Assembly (NCBI GenBank): GCA_003427395.1
Contig: BFEA01000347.1
Location: forward strand, 1,293,755 to 1,323,226
Length of the DNA: 29,472 nt
Reading direction: 5' to 3'
Source: Chara braunii
Taxonomy: Eukaryota; Streptophyta; Charophyceae; Charales; Characeae
The notes under the pieces are model-generated. The model was not told the origin of the DNA and did not search any database. It was given only the letters and a program-made list of their open reading frames with translations. Position 1 is the first letter of the stretch, and every line of letters begins with the position of its first letter. The position numbers and the translations under genes were made by a program. This document shows, in pieces, positions 1 through 8,920 of this stretch.

Positions 1-2
1 CA

Positions 3-70
<68 letters not shown>
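1..70. repeat. (CT)n(CA)n compound microsatellite
   Basis: About eight CT units run directly into about 26 CA units. It sits at the very edge of the window, and the opposite edge is also a dinucleotide tract. Nothing in the first 90 bases codes. Confidence 0.97.
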
Positions 71-73
<3 letters not shown>

Positions 74-92
74 GCACGCACATACACTCCTG

Positions 93-134
93 TCTATTGA
101 TGGGGAGCGCCACCTGCTGGAAACTGGGTCCAGC
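93..134 (+). repeat. tRNA-like repeat motif, copy 1
   Basis: About 42 bases read TCTATTGATGGGGAG, then a CACCTGCTGG middle, then AACTGGGTCCAG. Two diverged copies lie on the minus strand at 11586-11640 and 13255-13308. In those the end reads like a tRNA T-arm/B-box (GGGTTCAAT in the third copy). The order D-arm-like, anticodon-like, T-arm-like suggests the head of a tRNA-derived SINE. This copy has lost the B-box match (GGGTCCAG). It is a repeat and not a working tRNA gene. Confidence 0.4.
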
Positions 135-320
135 GTCCCATGAACATCGTGAATAAAGCACCAACCGGACCCCACACACACACTCTCCTCGAGTTGTGTA
201 TATCGAACATGACAAAACATACATACAGCATAATCACTACCTTACCCTTCCCGAACCACATAAACAAACGAACTACGGGCTGCGCACCCGTGCCCTCACG
301 GTAAGTCAATTCCTACCCGG

Positions 321-640
321 GGCCTTTGCCACATCTCTCATGGTCGACAACGACCCACTCTCTACCCCCCTCTGGAAACCTTCTGGATGGAAAGTCAATT
401 TCCAAGGGGCCCTAGGGCTGGACCACCGGTGCCTTTCCCAGCTATTGTATTCCTGCCCCCTCTAGGGACTTTGCCACATCTCTCAAGGTCGACAACGGCC
501 CCCTCTAAAACCCCTCTGGAAACCATCTAGAAAGCCAATTTCCAAGGTCCCTTAGGGATGGACCACCAGTACCTTTCCCAGCTATTTTATTCCTGGCTCC
601 TCTGGGGCCTTCGCCACATCTCTCAGGGTGGACCACGTCT
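321..640. repeat. Tandem repeat, ~142-bp unit, 2.2 copies
   Basis: Units begin near 321, 466 and 606, each with CTTTGCCACATCTCTCA or a close variant. They continue through CCCCTCTGGAAACC, CAATTTCCAAGG, GGACCACC and CCTTTCCCAGCTATT. The third unit breaks off after about 35 bases. The copies differ by scattered substitutions and small indels. An 89-residue open frame overlaps (196-465), but the repeat structure explains it and I give it no function. Confidence 0.85.
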
Positions 641-1571
641 TTCAAGGTCGGCCTAGCAGACCCAGATGGCTGGCAGCACCATGTAACAAAAGAAAAAGAG
701 TGCCGTCACCAGTTCGTTTTTTCCATCAGGGCGCAACAGAAAGACGCCTTACCCCGGGTCAAAGCATGAAAGTGTTGCGCCACCCTTTCATCCTGTGAAC
801 CAGACCAGCGAAATCAGTAGACAACATGGGTGAGTATGAGGTGACCTATTTCAAGGACATCCTCACGACCTCTGGTCTAGTCTGAAGGTAAGAATCCGCA
901 ATAGTGACAGGATGAAACTTGAGGCTCCAATTGGAAAGGAGGAACGTCGTGCAACAGTTTTGGCTATGGCTAGAGGGAAAGCGTGAGGAAGAGATGGACT
1001 ACCGGTGTCGAGCGCATCGGTCCGGCACCGCACAGGGCAGCGCGGGACCCTACCTGCCACGTCACGCAGGAGTCGGTCTAAATCCTTGTCGCAAATGCAT
1101 ATAGAGCTTCCGCAAGCCGCTCCGGCCGAGTGCGTCAGCCATACCTCTCGCGAGCCCCTACGACAGGATAGGGCCTACGTGAGGCACGACTTACCTCCAC
1201 CTTACGAGAGCTGTCACCTCCCTTCGGTGGGCGTATCCTCGCCGAGCTACCAGCCCACAGTACGAAAGCTAATCAGCTGCAATCGCAGAGGTGGACCAAC
1301 CGAGGGCGTTTCTCGTTCGCTGTAGCATAGGGGGTACGCGCGGTATTATGCCTCTATCGAACCCGCTCGCGAACCGGCATCTCGGGGGGCTGAGGTCCCA
1401 AGCGCGACTCGTCGCCGGTCGACTAGGACGCATCCCACACGCCACGCACACACCACTATAAAGAACATAAAAGTAAACACACACATACACACACGTACGT
1501 ATACGTGTACAGAACGACACTTAACAAACAACGCGGCAACACTCTTAGTCCCTTAGTAGCTATCCCATAAC
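641..1571. other. No gene seen; GC-rich stretch with nested inverted repeats
   Basis: Open frames up to about 106 residues occur on both strands but show no recognisable motif and overlap one another. From 1035 to 1210 there are nested inverted repeats: GGCAG/CTGCC around GGGaCCC, ACGCA/TGCGT with TCGG/CCGA inside, and CTCTCG (1145-1150) with CGAGAG (1205-1210) enclosing two smaller arms. Five- and six-base pairings are common by chance in GC-rich DNA, so this stretch alone proves little. It runs into the stronger cluster at 1572. Confidence 0.4.
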
Positions 1572-1983
1572 TTTCCGATGCGGAAATCGAATAGGCGTCG
1601 CGCGCGAGACTTAGTATAAAACCGCGCGGACGCAGGGCTAACTTATATCGACTCGCAATGCAAGCGTGCGAAAGCGTTCGCGATGATGGCGTACTATGTA
1701 GTACCTATACTCATGCGATCCTCGTTAATCTCGAGGGTCGCGTTCGACACTCAAGTGTCGGCTGACACGCGCCTTGAGGGACTGATCTCTCAACGTTGGA
1801 CAACCACCAAGTGCGGTTGAGAACCACACCCGCTTCTGCACCCTGCGGAAAGTGGGTGGTACACAGGTTCATACCTGTGGTGACAATCGTCTCTTATGGC
1901 CCTGGAGACCAGCTCCATTATCTAGGGCCTGGAGAGAAATCAAGGGGTTTGACTTTGACGGCTGCCATGGACTACAACGTCCA
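1572..1983. other. Cluster of about a dozen adjacent inverted repeats (possible structured RNA)
   Basis: Almost every part can pair locally. Clear cases: TTTCCgatgcGGAAA (1572-1586); a 10-bp GC-rich stem with one bulge, 1595-1604 with 1623-1633; GCGAAagcgTTCGC (1668-1681); GTACTAtgTAGTAC (1691-1704); a 12-bp stem with two G-T pairs and a 7-base loop (1713-1743); CGACACTcaAGTGTCG (1745-1760); TTGAGGGActgaTCTCTCAA with one G-T (1774-1793); CACAGGTtcatACCTGTG (1862-1879); and a compound stem of three helices (1891-1936). A TATAAAA sequence at 1615-1621 lies in the loop of the second hairpin. There is no open frame of note and I recognise no RNA family. It could equally be ordinary inverted repeats inside a transposon end. 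Confidence 0.45.
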
Positions 1984-2476
1984 ACCATAAAAACTATAAA
2001 AAGCAAAGGATAGAAAGGAAAAATCCCATTTCTCTCAAAAACATAATCTGGTTAACCTTTACGCTTAGTCCCAGTAGGTCGAGCGAAACACTCGAGACAT
2101 ATATATTCACATATATAGAGGGTTATTAATATAGAAAGATCACTTATCACAGTCACAGTGGGCCGCCTCTCAACCATATATATATGTATGTGAGCGCAGA
2201 CAGTCAAATCCAAAGTCCGAATCACCAAACATACCTGCAATCACATCAAAGATTCAACCAAAAAGTCAATGCACTACACGGGGTCAACTTCAACCATTCT
2301 CTGCATTCACACCCCTTGCTTTTAACCATACAAGCCTCACTCTTGTGCAACTCCTCAAAATAAAATACTCAATACTTTCTTTAAATGGTCATTCAAAATA
2401 AAGTCCGGGCGAAAACACAACAAAACAGTTCAAATCACAATGTTAAAGCCTTTAGGTTGAGTGACATGAGTGAACT
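1984..2476. other. AT-rich spacer, no gene seen
   Basis: AT-rich DNA with short TATATA runs (CATATATATATG at 2176-2187). The only open frame, 62 residues on the minus strand (2052-2240), has no recognisable feature. Confidence 0.5.
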
Positions 2477-2477
2477 G

Positions 2478-2552
2478 CAGTTGAATCGTAAACCGACGAA
2501 TCGGCAACTGACCTGTTATCAGTGATAACAGAAGGTGATCCTTGTAGGATCA
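2478..2552. other. Three consecutive hairpins
   Basis: The first pairs CAGTTG (2478-2483) with CAACTG (2505-2510) around CCGAcgaaTCGG (2493-2504). The second is a 9-bp arm palindrome about one central base, CTGTTATCAgTGATAACAG (2513-2531). The third is TGATCCTtgtAGGATCA (2536-2552). They are separated by only two and four bases. Very short loops make random pairing unlikely. Their role is unknown: candidates are a protein-binding palindrome, folded RNA or part of a transposon end. Confidence 0.6.
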
Positions 2553-2820
2553 AACTGAATCTAGCCAAAATCATGAATCAATCGATCAAGAAGACCTGTA
2601 ACACAAAACAGACCAATCCTCAAGCTAAGTCTATAAGTTCATGGAGAATAATCTCCATATCACGATCTCACTCAAATCATCCTATTCAACCAAGCCTATG
2701 TCTACCTCTAAGCAAATGCCAAAAGAAAGGTAGACCCTGACAAAATTTCCTCTTTACATAGTGGATTTTTCAGGATTGCCACCTGTCAAAATATAATTTA
2801 ACTCCTTTAAACTAAAGAAA
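2553..2820. other. Spacer, no gene seen
   Basis: AT-rich sequence between the hairpins and the tandem array. A 72-residue open frame (2522-2740, plus) starts inside the hairpins and shows no domain. Confidence 0.45.
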
Positions 2821-3190
2821 TTTCGGCAGCGCTTCCCATAGGAAAAGTGCCTTATCATAATTTATACCAGCCCGAATACGAAAACATAAATAGAATTTGA
2901 CTTTTCAAAGTCAAATTATGTCTAACTCCCTGAATTAGCAAAAAATTGGACAGCACTCCCTTTAGAAAATGAGACTTTCTAGATTTTTACTAAGTCATGT
3001 ATAAAGTTTACAAGTTGAACTTTGAAAAACAAAAATTTGACCAACTCCTTGGATTTGCAAAAATTTCGGCAGCGCTTCCCGTAGAGAAAGTAGCTTACAA
3101 AAATTTATACAAAGCCAAGTATAACAAATGATCCTATAAAATGCGAAAATTGACCTAAGTAAAATAAAATTAGATCAGAAAATGCAGTAA
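2821..3190. repeat. Diverged tandem repeat, ~120-bp unit, three copies
   Basis: Units are marked by CGGCAGCGCTTCCC (2824), GGACAGCACTCCC (2948) and CGGCAGCGCTTCCC (3067). Each is followed by an AG-rich stretch and then TTTATAC or TTTTTAC. AACTCC-TTGGATT-like sequence precedes the later copies. Blocks of this kind resemble what I remember from plant LTR-retrotransposon regions, but I see no LTR boundaries here and cannot name a family. Confidence 0.6.
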
Positions 3191-3381
3191 TTTGAAACTA
3201 ACCCCTATGGCTCTAGCACGTGGCGAGAAACTAAAGCAACTATCTATAAAACTGAAACTCGGACTAAGTAGTAGTCGCACTCAGTCACATGGAGGCCAAA
3301 CCACAAAGGTAAGTACATTCACCATCCCAAAGTTACTTTATATAAGATAGTTTTATGAATCCTCAAGTAATTCAACCCTTA

Positions 3382-4037
3382 ACGCTAGACCATTCGGTTT
3401 GGAAATAATGCCCAGCGTGCCTTAAGATATACACGAACATGTTGCATTACCACTTTTCTCAACTTTGGGCATATGGCTAGACCATTCGGCTTGGAAACAA
3501 TGCCTAGCCGCCCTGAACTATTTAATATCAAAAATTTAGTAACTTTCTGACTTTGTTCTCAAAGAAAAATGCAAATATAGGCAGGGAACTGAACCATTCG
3601 GCTTGGAAACAATGTTCATATTGCCCAGACTATTTTCAATTATACGTTGTAATTTTTCTTCTCTTCTTAGTGATATGGCTTAGCGCTGGACCATTCAGCT
3701 TGGAAACAATGCCCAACTGTCAGTTCACATGCAAATATAAGTAAAGTCCTTTCGTTTATACTCAGTTTATACTTATGTGTGTGGTTTTCAGGCTAAACCA
3801 TTCAGCTTGGAAACAATGCTTAGCCTTAGACCAAAATCCTCCCTCAGAAGGAAACAAGAACTTAAACCCTTCAACCTCCCTCAGAATAAAACAAGAACTT
3901 AAACCCTTCAAATCAGGCAAACCCTCAGAAATAAACACAGCAACCAGGCCATTCAACTTAGAAACAATGTCTGGCCCTTCAGAAAACAACAAAATAAACA
4001 TAGCCCTGGGCCATTCAACTTGGAAACAATGCCCAGT
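3382..4037. repeat. Seven-copy hairpin array: conserved loop, complementary variable stems
   Basis: Seven copies lie at 3382-3418, 3475-3509, 3590-3618, 3687-3715, 3790-3826, 3944-3974 and 4006-4036. Each has an inner 4-bp stem CATT/AATG closing a 12-base loop CRRYTTRGAAAY, with a bulged C on the left side. Outside it the arms differ between copies but remain complementary: GCTaG/CcAGC, GGCTAG/CTAGCC, TGAA/TTCA, TGG/CCA, AGGCTAA/TTAGCCT, CCAGg/tCTGG and CTGGG/CCCAG. The loop changes in order along the array: CGG in copies 1-3, CAG in 4-5, CAA in 6-7. Copies are 62 to 151 bases apart, and intervening sequence is not conserved. Peptides across the copies fall in different frames, so the conservation is not for protein. 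The strand of any transcript is unknown. I do not recognise the motif. Confidence 0.8.
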
Positions 4038-4049
4038 CTTTTGTTGACC

Positions 4050-5205
4050 CAGTCAAACGCATGCAGTCTGCCTTCCTCCTACCTTCCCCCAGTTCATCCT
4101 TTTGTCTGTATTCAATCAAAATAAACTTAAAACTTACGCTTCACTCTTATACATTCCTTCCATTCAGTCTGATTAAGTCATGAAAGAAAACAAAATCATA
4201 GGGGTTATTTCATGCATACATCAGTTAAACTAAAGGATATAGACAAACATGAGGGTCATACAGATAGAGGATTGTATACCTGATGGTTCCCCTGCCTCTA
4301 GAACCTCGCCTAGGTTTCGGCAGAGCTCCCGCAATCGGTGGGTGGACTCCCCACAGAGTCTTGGTGCGGTTCTACGGGTTGCAATCCCGCCTGCCGCCTT
4401 CCTCTCAGAAGGGCAGAAATAGAATCATTAAGACTCTCAGATACTAGAGAGGTGCTATCAAACTCACGCGAGAGGGCCTTGATACCTTCAGTCGCCTGAG
4501 GGTCCCCGCAATGGCGGTCAAAACGCATAGCAACTCGATCAACTAAAGTCAATTACCAGCTATTGACTCTCCCTGGCGGTATTCCAGATCGCAATCGGTA
4601 ACCTCTCTTTCAAACGAACGTAACCACCTCACAATGCCATGCGACTCTTCATGTAATGGCCACCTATACGCCCACCAACTCACAATACTCCTCCAACCAC
4701 CTCATACGGTAGAACGCACACTGCACCGACCAACAACTAGTTCTGCAGCTTGGTCAAGCTGAAGTCAAGCTGTCAATTGCTGATTCTCGAATAATTCCTC
4801 AAATCAAGACTCTTCTTCAACAACTCATTCTCCCCAGTGTGCTCGTGACCCGAAGTGTAACTTCCTCATGTTGGTCCGTAATCTCGCAGCCTGTCTTCAA
4901 CCCTCCTTGTAAAATAGGATAAGTAATGCCCCGACCAGTATGCAATCCCGCTGTCCTCACTCCTTACTGCTCCAATCAATTGGGTGATCACCGCCTCAAC
5001 AACCAAATAATAATGCACTGGCAAGATTACGGCCCGCTCCCCTCTACAACGTTTCAAGGAGGTCACCGGCGCACAACTAAACCGGTATGTCTTCACCCCT
5101 GTGACTGTCCCTACGCCACTTCAATTGACAGACCGGACGAAATTGAAACGAAACTATTCTAAGAACATACAGATACATGACTCTTGGCCCGTGACTCCCT
5201 CCTCA
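4050..5205. other. No supported gene
   Basis: Mixed sequence. An 80-residue minus-strand open frame (4310-4552) begins MTLVDRVAMRFDRHCGDPQ and could be a scrap of a retrotransposon gag-like protein, but nothing diagnostic (no zinc knuckle) is present. Overlapping open frames of 76-78 residues at 4866-5162 lie on opposite strands and have no motif. TCTCGCAGCC at 4881 recurs at 5322, suggesting old repeat units. Confidence 0.4.
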
Positions 5206-5660
5206 CTCCTGTGATGCAGAGGGACGGGCAGTGAGCCAACCAATCAGTAGATCTCCGGTCTCGTCTCCTGAGTCACACTCCTTCGGCGAGTTGTGCACCG
5301 GCCAACAGGTGGACCTCTGATCTCGCAGCCCACTTCAAATCATTTCGATCGGTGGGATGAGCAGAATACTAGTCGACAGGCAGGCTCCCATGCCCTGTAG
5401 CTCACTTCCCACTGTTGCGCTCGACGGGATGAGCAAAATCGGAATGAACCTTCCGCAAAAGTATGGAACTGTACACTAGCATTCAGTCTTTCGTATAGAG
5501 AGACAAAGGGCAGCTACTTCCATCATTACGGTGAGCCACATAAAGATGAATCTCCCACTTAAATATAGAACGATACATAGCTCTTCCGACGTTCATTTTG
5601 GGGAAAAGCGAAATCGGTATGAACCTCCCACTGGAAGAAGGCTAGGTACACCCGACTTTT
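5206..5660. repeat. Diverged tandem units (~72-bp and ~80-bp)
   Basis: GGGATGAGCAGAAT (5354) and GGGATGAGCAAAAT (5426) end two units 72 bp apart that share a CAGGC/CAGGTGG...CTC...CACTTC core. Downstream, TGAACCTTCC, TGAATCTCCCAC and TGAACCTCCCAC (near 5452, 5548, 5619) mark three looser units, each followed by a TA-rich stretch and a CATTC, CTCTTC or CCGAC block. No coding sequence is recognisable. Confidence 0.5.
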
Positions 5661-5787
5661 CTGCACAACCTTGAAGCTGCCTCTTTCGTGCCCAGCCCCT
5701 CAACCCCGTGCCGTAGAAATCGCAGTCTCTCCTCCAAATCCGCCTCCGCCACCGTAATCGCCCGGTACGAAAAGCTTAAAATAACAG

Positions 5788-5906
5788 GTAAGTTTATTAG
5801 ATCTTATAAGGAATCGACGAAATATAAGAGCTTCTTCTCAAGCCATAGTTGCGCTCCCACTTCCTCGAGCGGTGCCTTCCCCTACTAACTCACAATTTAT
5901 TAACAG
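5788..5906 (+). other. Intron-like stretch with consensus splice signals
   Basis: ACAG|GTAAGT at 5784-5793 is an ideal donor, TACTAAC at 5883-5889 an ideal branch site, and TTAACAG ending at 5906 a good acceptor 18 bases after the branch A. The resulting 119-base intron is a normal plant or fungal size. Upstream is a plus-strand open frame from about 5644, rich in Ser/Arg. After the predicted splice it meets a stop within three codons, so a coding transcript is not supported. Chance or a relic of a spliced gene are both possible. Confidence 0.25.
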
Positions 5907-6783
5907 TCTTCTAAATCTATCTTTACCATTAAACTCGCCCATGCCAACAACCCCTATATAGATCCTTCCCTCACTCAAATCCGACCAATAATTAGCGAGA
6001 TACGCTCGTTCTCCCCCCCCTTCTTTTCATCCGCCATAGCTCATCGCATTGTTTTTCCCTCCCATCCTTTTTTCTACTAACTCTCCCCTCAAACTGATCG
6101 TGGAGTGGAGCTCGCCCTAATCTAGAACATAAAAATATTATTTTCCCTCATCTAATTCCGTTGGGAATCGAATGGGCTATGCACTTTTCACCTTCCTCCC
6201 TTCGACATAGCCTTCTCTCGCCATCCTCCGCACAAACCTTTCTCCACTAACCTTTCCTTATACCAATCCTCCTCCTAACCTAACTACGCCATTGCACTCG
6301 CCCGGGGGTAAAACCCCAAACTCCCCTCTTCACTCGCCTGATTCCGCTAAGGAACCAGCGAGTTGTGCATCTCCAGCCACGCCCACGCGTTTCTTCTACC
6401 ACCTCCTTCGTCGAATATGCCCGACGTCACACTGCGTCTGGGTTCGCGACTTGCGAGCCTACCGAAGACGCTTCAAAAACCTCCTTGTTGTCGATGTCGT
6501 TCTCCGTACGTACGCATAGATCATAGGCGAATACATCAATCAACGAGACATAATCTTGCTAATCCTGGCTTAATCCGAGGGAAAAAAAAAATTGGTCGGC
6601 GACCACGCCGGTTTTCACAATCATCAAAAGGAAAAGGAGATCACGCGCGCCTTCAATATGGGCGCCCACTCACTCTCTACTCTAGTCAACCATCCAGTCA
6701 ACGTAAACCACAAACACAGCCGCGCCTCGCGCGATATACCTAAACTTTAAACCAAACTTATTTCCTGTCGTTTGCAAAAACTA
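5907..6783. other. Pyrimidine-rich stretch, no supported gene
   Basis: The plus strand is C/T-rich. Two overlapping open frames (6292-6519 and 6363-6743, the latter 126 residues, basic) have no recognisable domain and probably reflect the skewed composition. Confidence 0.4.
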
Positions 6784-6813
6784 GGGCGGATACCCTTGTA
6801 AGGGTATTCGCAC
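6784..6813. other. Near-perfect palindrome with 2-base centre
   Basis: CGGATACCCTT (6787-6797) pairs with AAGGGTATTCG (6800-6810) over 11 positions with one G-T, and the pairing extends by a further G-C. The two-base spacer makes it a DNA palindrome or cruciform candidate more than an RNA hairpin. It lies about 210 bases before the first LINE fragment. Function unknown. Confidence 0.55.
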
Positions 6814-7022
6814 CGACACCGGTAGAGTTTATCAGCAGCATTGGGAGGTCTTATCTCCTCGACTACTGTCCATGTATAAAACAATACTACAAAGGAAGCC
6901 CTATAACCCACAAATGTCCTACGTGAGTTATCTCAGTCCTATACAAGAAAGAAGATAAAGCGTACATTATGAATTGGCGTTCAATCTCTTTGCTTAGTGT
7001 ATCCTAAAAAGTACAAGCTAAG

Positions 7023-7107
7023 ACATTGGCAAGGAGGTTAATAAAGTATCTGCCGGAACTGATCACTAAGGAGGCAGGTTTATTTTTGACAACATAGTTT
7101 AACTAAA
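7023..7107 (+). pseudogene. LINE reverse transcriptase fragment (tandem unit 1)
   Basis: Reads T-L-A-R-R-L-I-K-Y-L-P-E-L-I-T-K-E, the L1-type RT stretch just before the DQ-x-F-x-x-G-R motif. It then loses about 25 bases relative to the copy at 7108 and runs out of frame into the remains of FDNIV. The same segment occurs at 7108-7215 and 11737-11853. It is too short to act. A tandem duplication of one insertion seems likely because the junction sequence between units is also repeated. Confidence 0.75.
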
Positions 7108-7215
7108 ACATTGGCAAGGAAACTGACAAATTATCTGTCATAACCAATCGCTAGGGATCAAGCTGCCTTTCTCCAAGAGAGGCAAGTCTATTTTTGATGA
7201 CATAGTTTAGCCAAA
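7108..7215 (+). pseudogene. LINE reverse transcriptase fragment (tandem unit 2)
   Basis: Begins T-L-A-R-K-L-T-N-Y-L-S, has a stop, then reads D-Q-A-A-F-L-Q-E-R-Q-V-Y-F before further stops. This matches the conserved L1-type RT motif DQAAFLQGRQVYFDNI. It is head-to-tail with the 7023 unit and lacks that unit's deletion. It belongs to a different LINE family from the ORF that follows, which reads DQSGFIPHRNIQDNIL at the same motif. Confidence 0.75.
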
Positions 7216-7500
7216 ACATTTACCTTTGAAACGAGGCACACATACCCACAAGCCTTGGAGGAAGCAAGGAGCACTTTGTTGAAGGCACTGCCAACAATGG
7301 TGTCGGCAGAACAAAGAAACCAATTGGATGCCTCCCTTTCCCACCTTGACCTGCTCCGAGCATCGCAAGATATGGATGACGAAAAGACGTCGGGCCTGGA
7401 TGCATTTCCTAAGGAATTCTGACTCCACTTTTGAGACATTTTCTCACAATATTTCACAGCCTACGTTAATGCACTCTTCGACAAGGAAACCTTTGGAGAC

Positions 7501-8145
7501 ATGATAGGACAAGGGGTGACAACACTATTGCATAAGAAAGGAGATTGGGAGGAGATACACAACCACCGTTCAATCACCCTCCTGCCACTACCATACAAAA
7601 TCGTTGCTAAAGCATGGACGGATAGGTTGCTGCCCCTATTACCTCAACTCATACACCCGGACCAGTCTGGATTTATACCACACCGAAACATTCAGGACAA
7701 TATCCTGCTCGTGAATGAGACCATCCGGTACGCGCGTCAGAGAAAGGTTAAGGCGACAATATTGTTCATTGACTTTGAAAAAACATATGACGACGTGGAC
7801 TGGGACTTCTTGAATCTCTGCTTGACAAAAATGCAATTTGGTCTCTTATTATGCAAATGGGTTAGCATCTTGCACGAGACAACCATGACCAATATCTCGC
7901 TTAATGCTCATCTAGTGCCACCTTTCCGCCTCCAGCGATCGGTTAGACAAGGTGACCCTATCGCACCAATGTTATTTTTCCTGGTAATGGAAGCTCTAGC
8001 GGGAATAATCAGATTCAACTCGGCCATCCAAAAGATTGATGTGCCCGAAATCCTGTATCATCTTATTCCGACGACCTCCCTCTTTGTATATGATCTCACG
8101 GTGCTATTCAGAGTCAATACACAGAGCATCTATACGTCTCTTTGA
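7501..8145 (+). pseudogene. RT palm/fingers portion of the LINE, longest open segment
   Basis: The longest uninterrupted part of the dead LINE, about 214 codons. It contains the conserved RT blocks in order: KKGDWEEIHNHRSITLLPL, the DQSGF block, DFEKTYDDVDW with the first metal-binding Asp intact, LQRSVRQGDP, and the degraded FVYDLTVLF box. The apparent ATG at 7501 is internal, since the frame is homologous far upstream with stops at 7420-7422 and 7432-7434. After T-S-L a frameshift moves the homology to frame 2. It would not make a working enzyme. Confidence 0.9.
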
Positions 8146-8920
8146 GATAGCAACGGATATGAGAGTGAACCGGGGGACCAAAATGGAAGGATGGTGGTTG
8201 GATCCTATGCAGGCTGCCTTCCCAACAGATCCCCCAGTGGCATGGAGGGACAAAGAGACCACGATCTGAGTGTTGGGGGTAAGACTCCCAGCGGTTGGTC
8301 CCCCACCTGACTATAGGGACATATTGGTTGACATTGCTATCCAACGAATGACACGATCGGACTCGAAACCCACCTCGCTGATGGGCCGAGTCTTGGCAAT
8401 AAACAATGTCATCTTCGCGACTATATGGTATAAGGTGGCCTTTTGGCCCCTCACCACTAAGCAACTCACAAAAATCAAACAAGCAGCGGTATCCTACTTA
8501 TGGAAAAATGATCACACGGATGTTAAATGCATTAAACGGGTCTCATGGGATGTCGTCACCAGCCCTAGGAACGTAGGGGGACTAGGGGTCATTGATCGAG
8601 CACCAGAGATCACGACGCTCATATTCAAATTAATCCACCTCCTAATGACTAACGACATTCCATGGGCTCCATACGCCCACATTCAAATTTACTGCCTTGC
8701 GCCCCTTTCGCCCCATGACCAACAAGCGCACCCCTTCCAGTGGCTTACCAATCCAGCATGGTCCATTCCGGCCCCCTCCAAGGAAGAACCGAACACGGAT
8801 CCGGAAAGGAGAGTGAGAGTGAGACTAAACTTGCACATGGACCCGTTGTGGCCCACATTGATCCGGATGTGGAGAGACCACAGACCGAAGAGGAGACTGC
8901 CTCCACTGAGATGGCAATAA
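8115..8920 (+). pseudogene. LINE ORF2 thumb and connection region (shifted frame)
   Basis: Frame 2 resumes at RLFEIATDMRVNRGTKMEGW, the post-YADD segment. It passes a TGA at 8267-8269 and runs through VLGVRLP, the GRVLAINNVIFATIWYKVAF segment, YLWKND, the V-S-W-D-V-V block and GGLGVIDR. It stops at TAA 8918-8920, but the same frame reads on as NQPLFDHPQLPF...KWLSKNGDR, so this stop is also secondary damage. The block order and spacing are those of L1-type ORF2 proteins. Confidence 0.85.

Noticed and set aside
110-130. The minus strand at 113-126 reads CCAGCAGGTGGCGC, a full match to the CTCF core consensus.
   Set aside because: It lies inside the tRNA-like repeat family; the other two copies do not keep the match, and the window leans toward a plant, where CTCF is absent. 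Most likely coincidence.
18-309. Open frames ending in (CV)n on the minus strand.
   Set aside because: Translation of the CA microsatellite only.
1613-1622. TATAAAA as a promoter for the downstream hairpin cluster.
   Set aside because: A single AT-rich heptamer inside a hairpin loop, with no start-site or gene evidence.
4310-4552. 80-residue minus-strand frame as a retrotransposon gag start.
   Set aside because: Only the general composition suggests it. There is no zinc knuckle, protease or adjacent LTR or primer-binding site.
7420-7434. Alternative genetic code with TGA read as Trp.
   Set aside because: Other expected Trp positions in LINE relics are TAG, and frameshifts accompany them. 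Ordinary pseudogene decay explains all of it.
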